A DNA stretch of 64,000 bases. Origin: Micromonospora chalcea (GTDB taxonomy: Bacteria > Actinomycetota > Actinomycetes > Mycobacteriales > Micromonosporaceae). Location: contig NZ_MAGP01000106.1 of the NCBI RefSeq assembly GCF_002926165.1, forward strand, positions 1-64,000, given 5' to 3'. The notes below the pieces were generated by a model, which saw only the letters and a program-made list of their open reading frames with translations, was not told the DNA's origin and did no database searches. Below are positions 36,405-45,185 of the stretch, in pieces. Every line of letters begins with the position of its first letter. Position 1 is the stretch's first letter. A program made the position numbers and the translations under genes.

Positions 36405-37129
36405 CCGAAGAACCCTCCTGACACGTGGATCACCTCGCCGGTGACGTACCGGCCGTCGTCCCCGGCGAGGAACGCCACGGCCCTGGCCACGTCGACCGGA
36501 TCACCGAAGTCGGCGAGCGGGATCCGCTCGCGGTAGCGCGCCTGGACGTCGGCCGGGATCCGCTCCATCACCGAGGTGCGGATGACGCCGGGCGCGACGG
36601 CGTTGACGGTGACCGCCGGGCCGAGTTCGAGCGCGCAGCTGCGCGTGAACGCGACGACACCCGCCTTGGCAGCGGCGTAGTCGGCCTGGCCGGACGCCCC
36701 GTCCTTGGCCACCGAGGAGATGTTGACGATCCGGCCGTGGCCGCGCTCGCGCATGTGCCGGCCGAACAGCTGGGTGAGGTTGAACGTGCCGCGCAGGTTC
36801 AGCCGCATGGCCTCGTCGAACCGGTCCAGCGGGATGTCGAGCACGTCCTCGTACATCCGGCCGCGGTAGCCGCCGACCACGTTGACCAGCACGTCGACCC
36901 GGCCGAAGGCGGCGAGCGCCGCCGTGGCCAGCGCCTCGGCCTCGGCCCGGTCGGTGACGTCGCACCGGTACGGGTGCGCCGCCCGGCCGTGCGCGGTCAA
37001 CCGGTCCCCGGCCTCGGCGAGCCGGCGGCCGGAGATGTCGGCCAGTACCAGTGCGTGCCCGCGTGCGCCGAGTTCCGCCGCGATGGCGCCGCCCATCGCC
37101 CCGGCCGCGCCGGTCACCACCGCGACCAT
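36395..37129 (-). CDS. Short-chain dehydrogenase/reductase
   Basis: 244 residues. Starts directly with VAVVTGAAGAMGGAIAAEL (TGxxxGxG), then VLVNVVGGYRG, IVNISSVAKDG and the catalytic YAAAK, ending RYVTGEVIHVSGGFFG. Fits a FabG/BadH-like 3-hydroxyacyl-CoA dehydrogenase. It overlaps the ligase gene by ten bases and livF by one base (ATGA), so it is translated with them. Possibly acts on the ring hydroxyl of the imported acid. Confidence 0.88.
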   Translation of the reverse strand: MVAVVTGAAGAMGGAIAAELGARGHALVLADISGRRLAEAGDRLTAHGRAAHPYRCDVTDRAEAEALATAALAAFGRVDVLVNVVGGYRGRMYEDVLDIPLDRFDEAMRLNLRGTFNLTQLFGRHMRERGHGRIVNISSVAKDGASGQADYAAAKAGVVAFTRSCALELGPAVTVNAVAPGVIRTSVMERIPADVQARYRERIPLADFGDPVDVARAVAFLAGDDGRYVTGEVIHVSGGFFGCL

Positions 37130-37863
37130 CAGACCGGTCCTTTCTCGACCGCGTCACCGAGGTAGGCGGCCCGGATCCGGTCGTCGGCGAGCAGTTCCGC
37201 CGGCGGGCCGGACGCCTCGATCACGCCGGTGTTCAGCACGTAGGCGTGGTCGGTGACGCGCAGCGCCTGGTGCGCGTTCTGCTCGGCGATCAGCACCGCG
37301 GCGCCTTCCGAACGCGCGACGTCGGCGACGATGTCGAAGACGTGCCGCATGGTGCGCGGCGCCAGCCCGGCCGACGGCTCGTCGAGCATCAGCACCGTCG
37401 GCCGGGGCATCAGCGCCCGGGCGATGGCCAGCATCTGCTGCTCGCCGCCGGACAGGCTGCCCGCGGTCTGCCCGGCGCGCTCGCGCAGCCGCGGGAAGAA
37501 CTCGAACAGCTCCTCCATCCGGGCCGGGATGTCACGACGGCGCATGGTGAAGCCGCCGAGACGCAGGTTGTCCCGCACCGACATGTCCGCGAACAGCTCG
37601 CGCCCCTGGGGTACGTAGGCCAGCCGCTCGGCGACGATGCGGTGCGGCGGGAAGCCGCTGACCCGCTTTCCGCCCAGCCGTACCTCGCCGCCGCGCAGCG
37701 GCAGCAGACCGGCGACGCCGCGGACCGTGGTGGTCTTGCCCGCGCCGTTGGGGCCGAGGACGGAGACGATCCGCCCCGCGTCCAGGCGCAGCGACAACTC
37801 GTGGACGACGACGATCTTGCCGTAGCCGAGAGTCACGCGATCGAGTTCGAGCAGCGCTGTCAT
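37129..37863 (-). CDS. livF: Branched-chain/hydrophobic acid ABC transporter ATPase LivF
   Basis: 244 residues from ATG 37863 (ATGA overlap). Walker A GPNGAGKTTT, LivF-specific YVPQGRELFADMSVRDNL, signature SLSGGEQQMLAIARAL, and Walker B TVLMLDEPSAGLAP are all intact. It powers uptake together with the fused permease-ATPase upstream. In this context the cargo is more likely the alicyclic or branched acid degraded by the neighbours than leucine. Confidence 0.93.
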   Translation of the reverse strand: MTALLELDRVTLGYGKIVVVHELSLRLDAGRIVSVLGPNGAGKTTTVRGVAGLLPLRGGEVRLGGKRVSGFPPHRIVAERLAYVPQGRELFADMSVRDNLRLGGFTMRRRDIPARMEELFEFFPRLRERAGQTAGSLSGGEQQMLAIARALMPRPTVLMLDEPSAGLAPRTMRHVFDIVADVARSEGAAVLIAEQNAHQALRVTDHAYVLNTGVIEASGPPAELLADDRIRAAYLGDAVEKGPV

Positions 37864-39758
37864 GACTCCACCTCGCCCAGGTAGGCGGCCACCACCGCGG
37901 GGTCGCTCTGCGCCCGCTGTGGTGAGCCGTCGAAGATGACCCGGCCGTGGTCGAGCACCGTGACCGAGTCCGACAGGCCCATCACGAACCGCATGTTGTG
38001 CTCGATCAGCAGCACCGTGACCCCGGCGGCACGGATCCGGCGTACGTCGTCCATCAGCGCGGCCGCCTCGCCCGCGGTGAGGCCGGACGCCGGCTCGTCG
38101 AGCATGAGCAGCCGCGGCTCGGCGACCACCCCCAGGCCGATCTCCAGTCGTCGCTGCACGCCGAGCGGCAGGCTCTCGGCCGGGGTGTCCGCGTAGCGTT
38201 CCAGGCCCAGCGTCGCCAGCGCCGCCCGCGCGGCGTCGCGGGCCCGCCGCTCCTCCGCCCGGGCGGACGGCAGGCGCAGCCCGGTCCGCCACAGTCCGCA
38301 GACGTCGCGGTGGTGCCGCCCGACGAGCACGTTCTCCAGCGCGGTCATCGAACGGAACATCTCCACGTTCTGGAACGTGCGGGCCAGCCCGGCGCCGACC
38401 ACCTGGTGCGGGCGCAGCCGGAGCATGTCCCGGCCGGCGAACGTGACCGACCCCTCGTGCACGGGGTAGACCCGGGTCAGGACGTTGAACAAGGTGGTCT
38501 TGCCGGCGCCGTTGGGGCCGATCAGCCCCTTGATCTCGCCGTCACGTACCCGCAGGTCGACACCCTCGAGCGCGATCAGCCCGCCGAAGCGCACGGTGAC
38601 GCCGCCGGCGGTCAGCATCGGCTCCCCCACCGGACCGCCGGTGAGCGCGGGCCGCTCGGCCGGCGGCGCCGGCCGGTCGCGGACCGCGGTCACCGCGCCG
38701 GCGGTGACGGCGGCGTCGGGCGGCGGCGCGCCGGAGCGGCGGCGCCGCACCCACGCGGCGGTCCGGCTCACCCCGGAGGCGAGTCCGCCCCGCAGGAAGA
38801 TCAGGACCAGCAGGAGTACGACGTAGAACACGAGCAGCGAGTGCTCACGGAACGGGGTCAGGAACTCCGGCGCGAGGACGAGGAGCGTCGCGCCGAGCGG
38901 CGGGCCGACGAGCGTGCCGAGCCCACCGAAGAGCACCATGGTGAGCTGCTTGACCGACTCCCACAGGTTGAACGCGGCCGGGTCGAGGAATCCGACGGTG
39001 ATGGCGAACATCGCGCCGGCCAGGCCCGCGTATGCGGCGCTCACCCCGAAGGCGAGCGTCTTGTACCGGGCCACGTCGACGCCGAACACGGACGCGGCGA
39101 TCTCCTTGTCCCGGATCGCCCGCCACGCCCGCCCGACCCGGGAACGCACCACGTTGCGGACGAAGAGCAGGCTGAGCAGCGCGGCGACGAGGACGAGGTA
39201 GTACAGGTTGCGGTCGGCGAGCGGGAACACCCCGACCACTGCGGGCGGTACGGCGATGCCGCGTGGCCCGTTGGTGACCGATTCCCAGTTGAAGATGACG
39301 CTCTGCACGATGAGCTGGAACGCCAGCGTGGCCAGGGCCAGGTAGTGCCCCGCGATGCGCAGCGCCGGCAGGCCGACCACGTAGCCGAGCAGGGTCGCGA
39401 GCAGGACGCCGGCCAGCGCGGCGAGCGGGAACGGCAGCTCCCACCGTCCCATCAGGACGGCTGTGGTGTAGGCGCCGACCCCCATGAACGCCGCGTGCGA
39501 GATGGAGATCTGCCCGGAGAAGCCCATCACGACGTTGAGGCCGACCACGGCAATGACGTAGACGAGGACCACTGTGGCCAGATAGGTCCGGAACGGTGGT
39601 AGCAGCAGCGGGAGCGCCAGCAGGACGATTCCGACGAGGAGCCATGCCGCGGCCCGGGCTGCGCGTGGCAGACGGCCGTCGCCGGCCTTCTGCGGCGCCG
39701 GCCCCGGGATGGTGGCCGCCGGGGCCTTCTCGGTGCTGCCTGCGGTCTGGTTGCTCAT
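37860..39758 (-). CDS. LivM-LivG fusion: ABC permease joined to ATPase
   Basis: 632 residues in one frame. Residues 35-330 form a LivM permease with about nine membrane segments and FSGQISISHAAFMGVGAY. A linker (335-380) rich in Ala and Pro follows, then a LivG ATPase with Walker A at 414-421, ARTFQNVEMFRSM, the LivG-type signature LPLGVQRRLE at 530-539, and Walker B D554-E555. Fusion fixes permease:ATPase stoichiometry. The frame is continuous and codon use is normal, so this is not an assembly artefact signature. Confidence 0.93.
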   Translation of the reverse strand: MSNQTAGSTEKAPAATIPGPAPQKAGDGRLPRAARAAAWLLVGIVLLALPLLLPPFRTYLATVVLVYVIAVVGLNVVMGFSGQISISHAAFMGVGAYTTAVLMGRWELPFPLAALAGVLLATLLGYVVGLPALRIAGHYLALATLAFQLIVQSVIFNWESVTNGPRGIAVPPAVVGVFPLADRNLYYLVLVAALLSLLFVRNVVRSRVGRAWRAIRDKEIAASVFGVDVARYKTLAFGVSAAYAGLAGAMFAITVGFLDPAAFNLWESVKQLTMVLFGGLGTLVGPPLGATLLVLAPEFLTPFREHSLLVFYVVLLLVLIFLRGGLASGVSRTAAWVRRRRSGAPPPDAAVTAGAVTAVRDRPAPPAERPALTGGPVGEPMLTAGGVTVRFGGLIALEGVDLRVRDGEIKGLIGPNGAGKTTLFNVLTRVYPVHEGSVTFAGRDMLRLRPHQVVGAGLARTFQNVEMFRSMTALENVLVGRHHRDVCGLWRTGLRLPSARAEERRARDAARAALATLGLERYADTPAESLPLGVQRRLEIGLGVVAEPRLLMLDEPASGLTAGEAAALMDDVRRIRAAGVTVLLIEHNMRFVMGLSDSVTVLDHGRVIFDGSPQRAQSDPAVVAAYLGEVES

Positions 39759-39762
39759 CCGC

Positions 39763-40629
39763 TCAGACCCTCCGGACCACGCGGCGGCCGAGCAGGCCGG
39801 CCGGCCGCACCCACATGACGACGAGCAGCAGGCCGTAGACGACCACGTCGACGGCTGCCTGGTTGAGGTAGACTTGGGTGAAGGTCTCGATCGCGGCCAC
39901 CGCGACGCCGCCCATCACCGCGCCTTCGAGGCTGTCCAGGCCGCCGAGCGCCGCCGCGACGAATCCCTTGACCAGCAGCAGGCCGATCTCCGGTGAGACG
40001 TCTGTCGACGGGGCGATCAGGACGGCGGCGACAGCGCTCACCGCGCCGGCGAGAGCCCAGGTGACCATCAGGGCCCGGCTCAGGTTGATGCCGACGATCT
40101 GGGCGCCGACCCGGTTCTGCGCGACCGCCTCCAGCGCGCGCCCGTACGTGGTGTAGCGGAAGAACAGCAGCAGCGCGGTCACCACGACGACCGTCGCGCC
40201 GAGCACCCACAGGTTCTGCGGTGTGATGCGTACGCCGAGGACCTCGACCGGGTCGCGGGACAGCACCGGCGGGAACGGGAAGTGGTTGGACTGGTAGCGC
40301 AGGACGGCGAGCTCGCGCAGCAGCCCGCCGACCGCGAGGCTCGCGACGACGAACGTCCACGGTGAGGCGCTCATGATCCGGCGGAACACCGCGCGGTCGA
40401 TGACCAGCCCCATCAGCGCGCCGCCCAGCGGCGCCAGGATCAGCACCAGGTAGAGGGGCAGGCCGGCGGTCAGCAGGGCGAGCGCGATGTACGCGCCGGC
40501 GAGCACCCAGTCGCCGGCCCCGAAGTTGACCAGGTCGGAGGACTTGAAGACCAGTACGAGACCCAGCGCCACGAGCGCATAGATCGCGCCGAGCGTGAGC
40601 GAGTTGACAAGCAGTTGGATGACTGTCAC
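39763..40629 (-). CDS. livH: Branched-chain/hydrophobic acid ABC transporter permease LivH
   Basis: 288 residues from GTG 40629. Starts LLVNSLTLGAIYALVALGL, with VNFGAGDWVLAGAYIA and KGFVAAALGGLDSLEGAVMGG, the family's cytoplasmic coupling loop. About eight membrane segments. It pairs with the LivM half of the fusion downstream (gap of four bases). A strong hairpin lies between it and the binding-protein gene upstream. Confidence 0.92.
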   Translation of the reverse strand: MTVIQLLVNSLTLGAIYALVALGLVLVFKSSDLVNFGAGDWVLAGAYIALALLTAGLPLYLVLILAPLGGALMGLVIDRAVFRRIMSASPWTFVVASLAVGGLLRELAVLRYQSNHFPFPPVLSRDPVEVLGVRITPQNLWVLGATVVVVTALLLFFRYTTYGRALEAVAQNRVGAQIVGINLSRALMVTWALAGAVSAVAAVLIAPSTDVSPEIGLLLVKGFVAAALGGLDSLEGAVMGGVAVAAIETFTQVYLNQAAVDVVVYGLLLVVMWVRPAGLLGRRVVRRV

Positions 40630-40650
40630 ATCAGTACCTCGCTTGCGCCG

Positions 40651-40677
40651 CGGGCCCGGCCGGTGCGGCCGGGCCCG
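40651..40677 (-). terminator. Perfect 12-bp intra-operon hairpin (attenuator-like)
   Basis: CGGGCCCGGCCG (40651-40662) pairs with its exact complement at 40666-40677 around a three-base loop. It sits after the binding-protein stop (40690) and before livH (40629) on the transcribed strand. Such hairpins commonly protect the binding-protein mRNA and reduce read-through, giving excess binding protein over permease. Confidence 0.65.
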
Positions 40678-40689
40678 GGAGGGGTTGAG

Positions 40690-41928
40690 TCAGGAGCCGG
40701 AGACCTTGCCGGCGATCTGGGCGAGGCCGGCGTCGTCCACCGGTACCGCCTTGCCGCCCTGGATCCGCATCCAGACCAGGTCGACGAAGCACTCGTGGCG
40801 TTCGTTGGCGCAGCTGACGTTGGGGCTGATCGGCGTCGGCCTGGCGTCCTTGACGGCGGCGAGCGCCTCGATGAACTTCTCCGCCGTGAGGTCCTTGCCG
40901 GCCTCCTCCAGCGCGCTCTTGAGCAGATAGGCAGCGGTGTAGGAGAAGTTGTCGGCGTGGTTGGGCCGTCCGGTCGGCGCCGACGGGTACTCGGCCTTGT
41001 ACTTCTGCAGGAACTCGCCCTGCGCGCCGGTGGTGTCGGTGAGGAACTGCGGCTCGTACCAGTTGAACAGCCAGTCCTCGGCGGCCGCCTCGTTGCCCGT
41101 CCAGACGGTGGCGTTGGCCTGGCCCGCGTCGCCGACGAACTGGGCCTTCAGCCCCAGCTCGCGAGCCTGCCGCAGGATGATCTTCGCGGCCGGGAACAGG
41201 CCACAGTTGACGACGACCTGCGGGTTGGCGTTACGGATCGCCACGAGCTGGCCGGTGAAGTCGTTGCCGGCGGCCGGGTACGTCTCGTTGGCGACCACCT
41301 GCAGGCCGCTCTTGCCCTGCAGCTCGGTCGCGACCTGGGCGCACAGCGTGCGGCCCCACTCGCCGTCCTCGTGCAGGATCGCAACCCGGGTGGCCTTGAG
41401 GTTGTCCGCGACCATGTCGGCGATGCTGGGCGCGACCCACTTGGTGGAGACGGCCTCGCCGTGGAACATGTTGTCGACCTCGGGGGTCTTGCGGGCGGCC
41501 TCGCTGCCGGAGAAGCCGTTGTAGACCGGCAGTCCGCTCTGCCGCAGCTGGTCGGCGACCGCGAGGAAGGTCGTGCTGCCCGTGCCGGCGTACACCATGA
41601 ACGGCTTGTCCTGCTGGATGATGCGCCGCGCGACCTGCTGGGCCTGCGCGACCTGGAACGCGTCGTCGTGGAACTCGAACCGGATCTTCCGGCCGTGCAC
41701 ACCGCCCGCGGCGTTGATCTCCTTGACCGCGAGGGCGAAGCCGTCGCGGTTGCCGAGGCCGACCCAGCTGGCCGGACCGGTAATGGGGCCGAATCCCTGG
41801 ATGTAGATCTCCGTGTCGGTGACGCCCTGTGTGCTGACCTGCGTGCCGCCGCCCTCACTCGAGGTGGTTGTGCAACCCGCAAGCGCCAACGCCAACAGGG
41901 CGATCGCCGTAACCGACTTTCGCACCAT
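40690..41928 (-). CDS. ABC transporter substrate-binding lipoprotein (Leu/Ile/Val-binding fold)
   Basis: 412 residues, ATG behind GGAGG. Lipoprotein signal with lipobox LALAGC (Cys19). Periplasmic-binding type I features: QGFGPITGPASWVGLGNRDG, AVKEINAAGGVHGRK, HEDGEWGRTLC and VVNCGLFPAAKIILRQAREL. Two Cys near the C-terminus (CANERHEC) may form a disulfide. It is the first gene of the import operon, with an operator-like site about 170 bases upstream. It binds the acid outside the membrane; ligand identity is inferred from the operon. Confidence 0.93.
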   Translation of the reverse strand: MVRKSVTAIALLALALAGCTTTSSEGGGTQVSTQGVTDTEIYIQGFGPITGPASWVGLGNRDGFALAVKEINAAGGVHGRKIRFEFHDDAFQVAQAQQVARRIIQQDKPFMVYAGTGSTTFLAVADQLRQSGLPVYNGFSGSEAARKTPEVDNMFHGEAVSTKWVAPSIADMVADNLKATRVAILHEDGEWGRTLCAQVATELQGKSGLQVVANETYPAAGNDFTGQLVAIRNANPQVVVNCGLFPAAKIILRQARELGLKAQFVGDAGQANATVWTGNEAAAEDWLFNWYEPQFLTDTTGAQGEFLQKYKAEYPSAPTGRPNHADNFSYTAAYLLKSALEEAGKDLTAEKFIEALAAVKDARPTPISPNVSCANERHECFVDLVWMRIQGGKAVPVDDAGLAQIAGKVSGS

Positions 41929-42098
41929 GAGCTGCCTCCAAACTGTGGCCGCGACGGCGGACGACGCGGAAGGCGTCGGGTGAAGCCGTCGCTCGCCAGG
42001 CCGGCTCCGAAGGTCACCGGGCGGAAGAGCACCAGCTCATCGCCCTGTCGGCCGGACTCGTCGCCTCAACCGGGCTGCCTCAGGAGCATAGGAAAAAC

Positions 42099-42119
42099 GG
42101 TATCCAGTGTCCAGTATTC
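42099..42119. promoter_or_regulatory. Candidate GntR operator, site C
   Basis: GGTATCCAGTGTCCAGTATTC lies upstream of the binding-protein/liv operon and touches the stop of the gene at 42118. It holds two overlapping half-sites, TATCCAGTGT and TGTCCAGTAT, each matching TATCCCGTAT of sites A and B in eight of ten bases. A run GGAAAAA just before it is also unusually AT-rich for this genome. Confidence 0.42.
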
Positions 42120-43260
42120 AGTTTTCCTCGACCGTGCCGATCGACCGAAGACGTGCCACGTCATCCGCCGTTCGGCCCAGCTCGACCAACACCTCGGCGG
42201 TGTGCTCGCCGACCCGCGGCGCCGGCCGTCCGGCCGAGAGCGGGGTACGGGACAGCCGCGGAGCCGGCGCCGGCTGCCACCGGCCCGCCGCCTCCTCGAA
42301 CACCCCCCGGGCGACGTTGTGCGGATGGTGCGGCGCCTCGGCCAGCCGCAGCACCGGGCTGACGCAGGCGTCCCGCCCCGCGAACCGCCGCGCCCACTCG
42401 TCCCGGGTGGACGTCGCGAACCGCGCGGTCAGCGCGGACCGCAACGCCGGCCACCGGGTCCGGTCGTGCTGCGGCCACTCGGCCGGGTCCAGGCCGACGC
42501 CGTGCAGCATCTCCACGTAGAAGCGCGGCTCCAGCGCGCCCACCGCCACGAATCCGCCGTCAGCGGTCTGGTACGTGTCGTAGAAGGGGCACCCGCCGTC
42601 GCTGAGGTTGGCCTCCCGCTCGTCCGTCCACTCGCCCAGCCCGGTCAGGCCGAACACGAACGAGCCGAGCGACGCCGCTCCGTCCAGCACCGAGGCGTCG
42701 ACCACCTGGCCCAGCCCGGTGTGCCGCCGGTCCAGCAGCGCGGCCAGCACGCCGATCGCCAGGAAGGCCCCGCCGCCACCGAAGTCACCGACGTAGCCGG
42801 GCAGCGGTGGAGGCGGGGCGTCCGCCCGGCCCATCCCGTGCAGCAGGCCGGCGACGGCGAGGAAGTTGAGGTCGTGACCGGCCGCGGTCGACAGTGGCCC
42901 GTCCTGGCCCCAGCCGGTCATCCGCGCGTAGACCAGGCGCGGGTTGCGGGTCAGGCACACCTGCGGCCCGAAGCCGAGCCGCTCGTCCACGCCCGGCCGG
43001 AAACCCTCGACCAGGACGTCGGCGCCGTCGGCGAGGTCGAGCAGGATCTGCAGGCCCGCGTCGTGCTTGAGGTTCACCGCCACCGACCGCCGGCCCCGCC
43101 AGCAGCCGGCCATGAGCCGGCCCAGATCCGCCGGATCCGACGGGGCCCGGTCGACCCGGACGACGTCGGCGCCGAGGTCGGCCAGGAGCATCACGCCGTA
43201 CGGCGCGGGTCCCAGTCCGGCCAGCTCCACCACGCGGACACCCGTCAACGGTCCCGCCAT
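42118..43260 (-). CDS. CoA-transferase family III, alpha-methylacyl-CoA racemase-like
   Basis: 380 residues. Start VRVVELAGLGPAPYGVMLLADLGADV-type, then VEGFRPGVDERLGFGP and ARMTGWGQDGPLS. AAGHDLNFLAVAG and YVGDFGGGGAF carry the His and Asp that serve as the two bases in AMACR. It probably epimerises an alpha-methyl (or ring alpha-carbon) acyl-CoA so a stereospecific dehydrogenase can act. Family III CoA transfer is an alternative. Last gene of the 52342-42118 operon. Confidence 0.85.
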   Translation of the reverse strand: MAGPLTGVRVVELAGLGPAPYGVMLLADLGADVVRVDRAPSDPADLGRLMAGCWRGRRSVAVNLKHDAGLQILLDLADGADVLVEGFRPGVDERLGFGPQVCLTRNPRLVYARMTGWGQDGPLSTAAGHDLNFLAVAGLLHGMGRADAPPPPLPGYVGDFGGGGAFLAIGVLAALLDRRHTGLGQVVDASVLDGAASLGSFVFGLTGLGEWTDEREANLSDGGCPFYDTYQTADGGFVAVGALEPRFYVEMLHGVGLDPAEWPQHDRTRWPALRSALTARFATSTRDEWARRFAGRDACVSPVLRLAEAPHHPHNVARGVFEEAAGRWQPAPAPRLSRTPLSAGRPAPRVGEHTAEVLVELGRTADDVARLRSIGTVEEN

Positions 43261-43273
43261 CTCGCGTACCTCC

Positions 43274-44026
43274 TCAGCGTGCGGACATACCGCCGTCCAG
43301 GTAGACGACCTGCCCGGTCATGTAGCGGCTGGCGTCGGACGCCAGGTGGACCACAGTCGGCCCGATCTCCGCCGGGACGCCGAACCGGCGGGCCGGCACC
43401 CGCGCCAGCACGCGCTCGGCCACCCCCTCCTCCGCCAGCCGGTCCCGGTTGATGCCGGTCGGGAAGTAGCCGAGGGCGAGGCAGTTGACGCGGATGCCGT
43501 ACCGGGCCCACTCCACCGCCCAGCCACGGGTGAGCTGGAAGACAGCGGCCTTGCTGGCGCCGTAGTGCGACAGTCCGGACGTTCCCGAGCGGCCCATCAC
43601 CGACCCGATGTTGACCACCGCGCCGCCGCCCCGGTCGCGCATGTGCGCGGCGACCGCCCGGGCCGGCAGGAACGTGCCGATCACGTTCGTCTCCAGGACC
43701 CGGCGAAACTCCGCGACGTCGAGCTCCAGCGCCCTGTGCTCCGACGCGACGCCGGCGTTGTTGACCAGCACGTCGATGCGCCCGTACCGGTCCACCGCCG
43801 ACCGGGTGAGGGCGTCCACCTGCGCCTCGTCGGTCACGTCGCAGACCACCGGCAGCGCCGAGGCGCCCACCGACTCGACCAGTGCGCACGTCTCGTCGAG
43901 CGCCGCGCGGTCGCGGCCGGCGGCCACCACGGCGGCGCCCGCCCCGGCCAGTGCCAGGGCGGCCTGCCGGCCGAGCCCGCGGCTGGCGCCGGTGACGACC
44001 GCAACCCGCCCCGACAGCGGCGTCAT
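43274..44026 (-). CDS. Short-chain dehydrogenase/reductase
   Basis: 250 residues from ATG 44026 (ATGA overlap with the dehydrogenase stop). VAVVTGASRGLGRQAAL gives the TGxxxGxG loop. VLVNNAGVASEHRAL, VVNIGSVMGRSG and the catalytic YGASK follow, ending YMTGQVVYLDGG. FabG/3-hydroxyacyl-CoA dehydrogenase-like. One of four SDRs in the catabolic block, implying several alcohol oxidations or stereochemical variants. Confidence 0.88.
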   Translation of the reverse strand: MTPLSGRVAVVTGASRGLGRQAALALAGAGAAVVAAGRDRAALDETCALVESVGASALPVVCDVTDEAQVDALTRSAVDRYGRIDVLVNNAGVASEHRALELDVAEFRRVLETNVIGTFLPARAVAAHMRDRGGGAVVNIGSVMGRSGTSGLSHYGASKAAVFQLTRGWAVEWARYGIRVNCLALGYFPTGINRDRLAEEGVAERVLARVPARRFGVPAEIGPTVVHLASDASRYMTGQVVYLDGGMSAR

Positions 44027-45180
44027 GCCGACCGCTTCGCGAGCTGCCGGGCCAGCACCAGCCGGTTGACGTCGTTGGTGCCGTCGTAGATCTGCGTGAT
44101 CTTCGCGTCGCGCATGCACCGCTCGGCCTCGAACTCGCGCATGTAGCCGTAGCCGCCCATCAGCTGCACGGCGTCGCCGGCGACCCGCATCGCGACGTCG
44201 GAGCAGTAGACCTTCGCCGCGGCGGCCTCGACCGCCCGGTTCCCGTCCGGCGCCGCGTCGACGAACCGGGCGAGCCGCTGCACGAGCAGCCGGGCGGTGA
44301 CCACGGCGATGTACATGTCGGCGAGCCGCAACTGCACGGCCTGGAACTCCCGCACCGGCCGGCCGAACTGCCGCCGCTGCCGGGTGAACCCGTCGGCGAT
44401 GTCGTACGCGCGCTGCGCGATGCCCACCGCCTGGGCCGCGGTGCTGATCCGCGCGTCGGACAGCACGTGCACGGCCGTGTGGAAGCCGATCCCCTCGGGT
44501 CCGAGCCGGGCCGTCGCCGGCACACGCACCTCGTCGAACGCCAGCTCGACCGTGTTCGACGCGCGGATGCCCATCTTCGCCAGCGGCCGGCCCGGCCGTA
44601 CTCCCGGTGAGCGCGCGTCGACGACGAAGACGCTGATCCCGTCGCGTCCCGGCGACGTACGGGCGAACAGCGTGATCAGGTCGGCGACGCCGCCGCTGGT
44701 GATGAACATCTTCCGGCCGGAGACGACGTACCCGTCGCCGTCGCGGACCGCCCGTGTCGCGAGGGCCGGCACGTCGGTGCCGGCCTCCAGCTCGGTGATG
44801 GCGATCGCGCCGAGCGCCCGCCCGGCGGCGAGGCCGGGCAGCCACCGGCGCTTCTGCTCGTCGTCGCCGACGGCCAGGATCGGCAGCATCGCGTGGGTCT
44901 GCGTGATGAACGCGGTGGTGGTGGCCGCGCAGGCCCGCGCCAGTTCCTCGGTGGTCAGGGCGTACTGGCGCATGGCGGCGCCCTGGCCGCCGTACCGCTC
45001 CGGGATCAGCAGCCCGAACAGCCCGGCCTCGCCGAGCAGCCGCATCGACGAGTGCGGGTACTCCTCCGCCTCGTCGATCCGCCGGGCCTCCCCGGCGATC
45101 CGCTCTCCCGCCAGCCGCCGGACCAGGTCGCGCAGTGCCCGGTCCTCGGCCGACAGCTCGATGTCGTCCATCGTGGACAT
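44023..45180 (-). CDS. Acyl-CoA dehydrogenase with Asp at the catalytic-base position (AliB-like candidate)
   Basis: 385 residues from ATG 45180. Family elements: AIAITELEAGTDVPAL, VVSGRKMFITSGG, the RRQFGRPVREFQAVQLR helix and LMGGYGYMREFEAERCMRDAK. The catalytic segment reads ITQIYDGTNDVNR, so the usual Glu is Asp366. It lies beside BadH-, BadI- and BadK-like genes, so cyclohexanecarboxyl-CoA (or related ring acyl-CoA) dehydrogenation is a sensible proposal. Electron transfer to the ETF encoded at 59971-61722 is likely. Confidence 0.88.
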   Translation of the reverse strand: MSTMDDIELSAEDRALRDLVRRLAGERIAGEARRIDEAEEYPHSSMRLLGEAGLFGLLIPERYGGQGAAMRQYALTTEELARACAATTTAFITQTHAMLPILAVGDDEQKRRWLPGLAAGRALGAIAITELEAGTDVPALATRAVRDGDGYVVSGRKMFITSGGVADLITLFARTSPGRDGISVFVVDARSPGVRPGRPLAKMGIRASNTVELAFDEVRVPATARLGPEGIGFHTAVHVLSDARISTAAQAVGIAQRAYDIADGFTRQRRQFGRPVREFQAVQLRLADMYIAVVTARLLVQRLARFVDAAPDGNRAVEAAAAKVYCSDVAMRVAGDAVQLMGGYGYMREFEAERCMRDAKITQIYDGTNDVNRLVLARQLAKRSA

Positions 45181-45185
45181 GGCCG

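Noticed and set aside
40615..43452. 945-codon plus-strand frame opposite the binding-protein and racemase genes
   Set aside because: Shadow of the minus-strand genes, which show a lipobox and family III CoA-transferase motifs.
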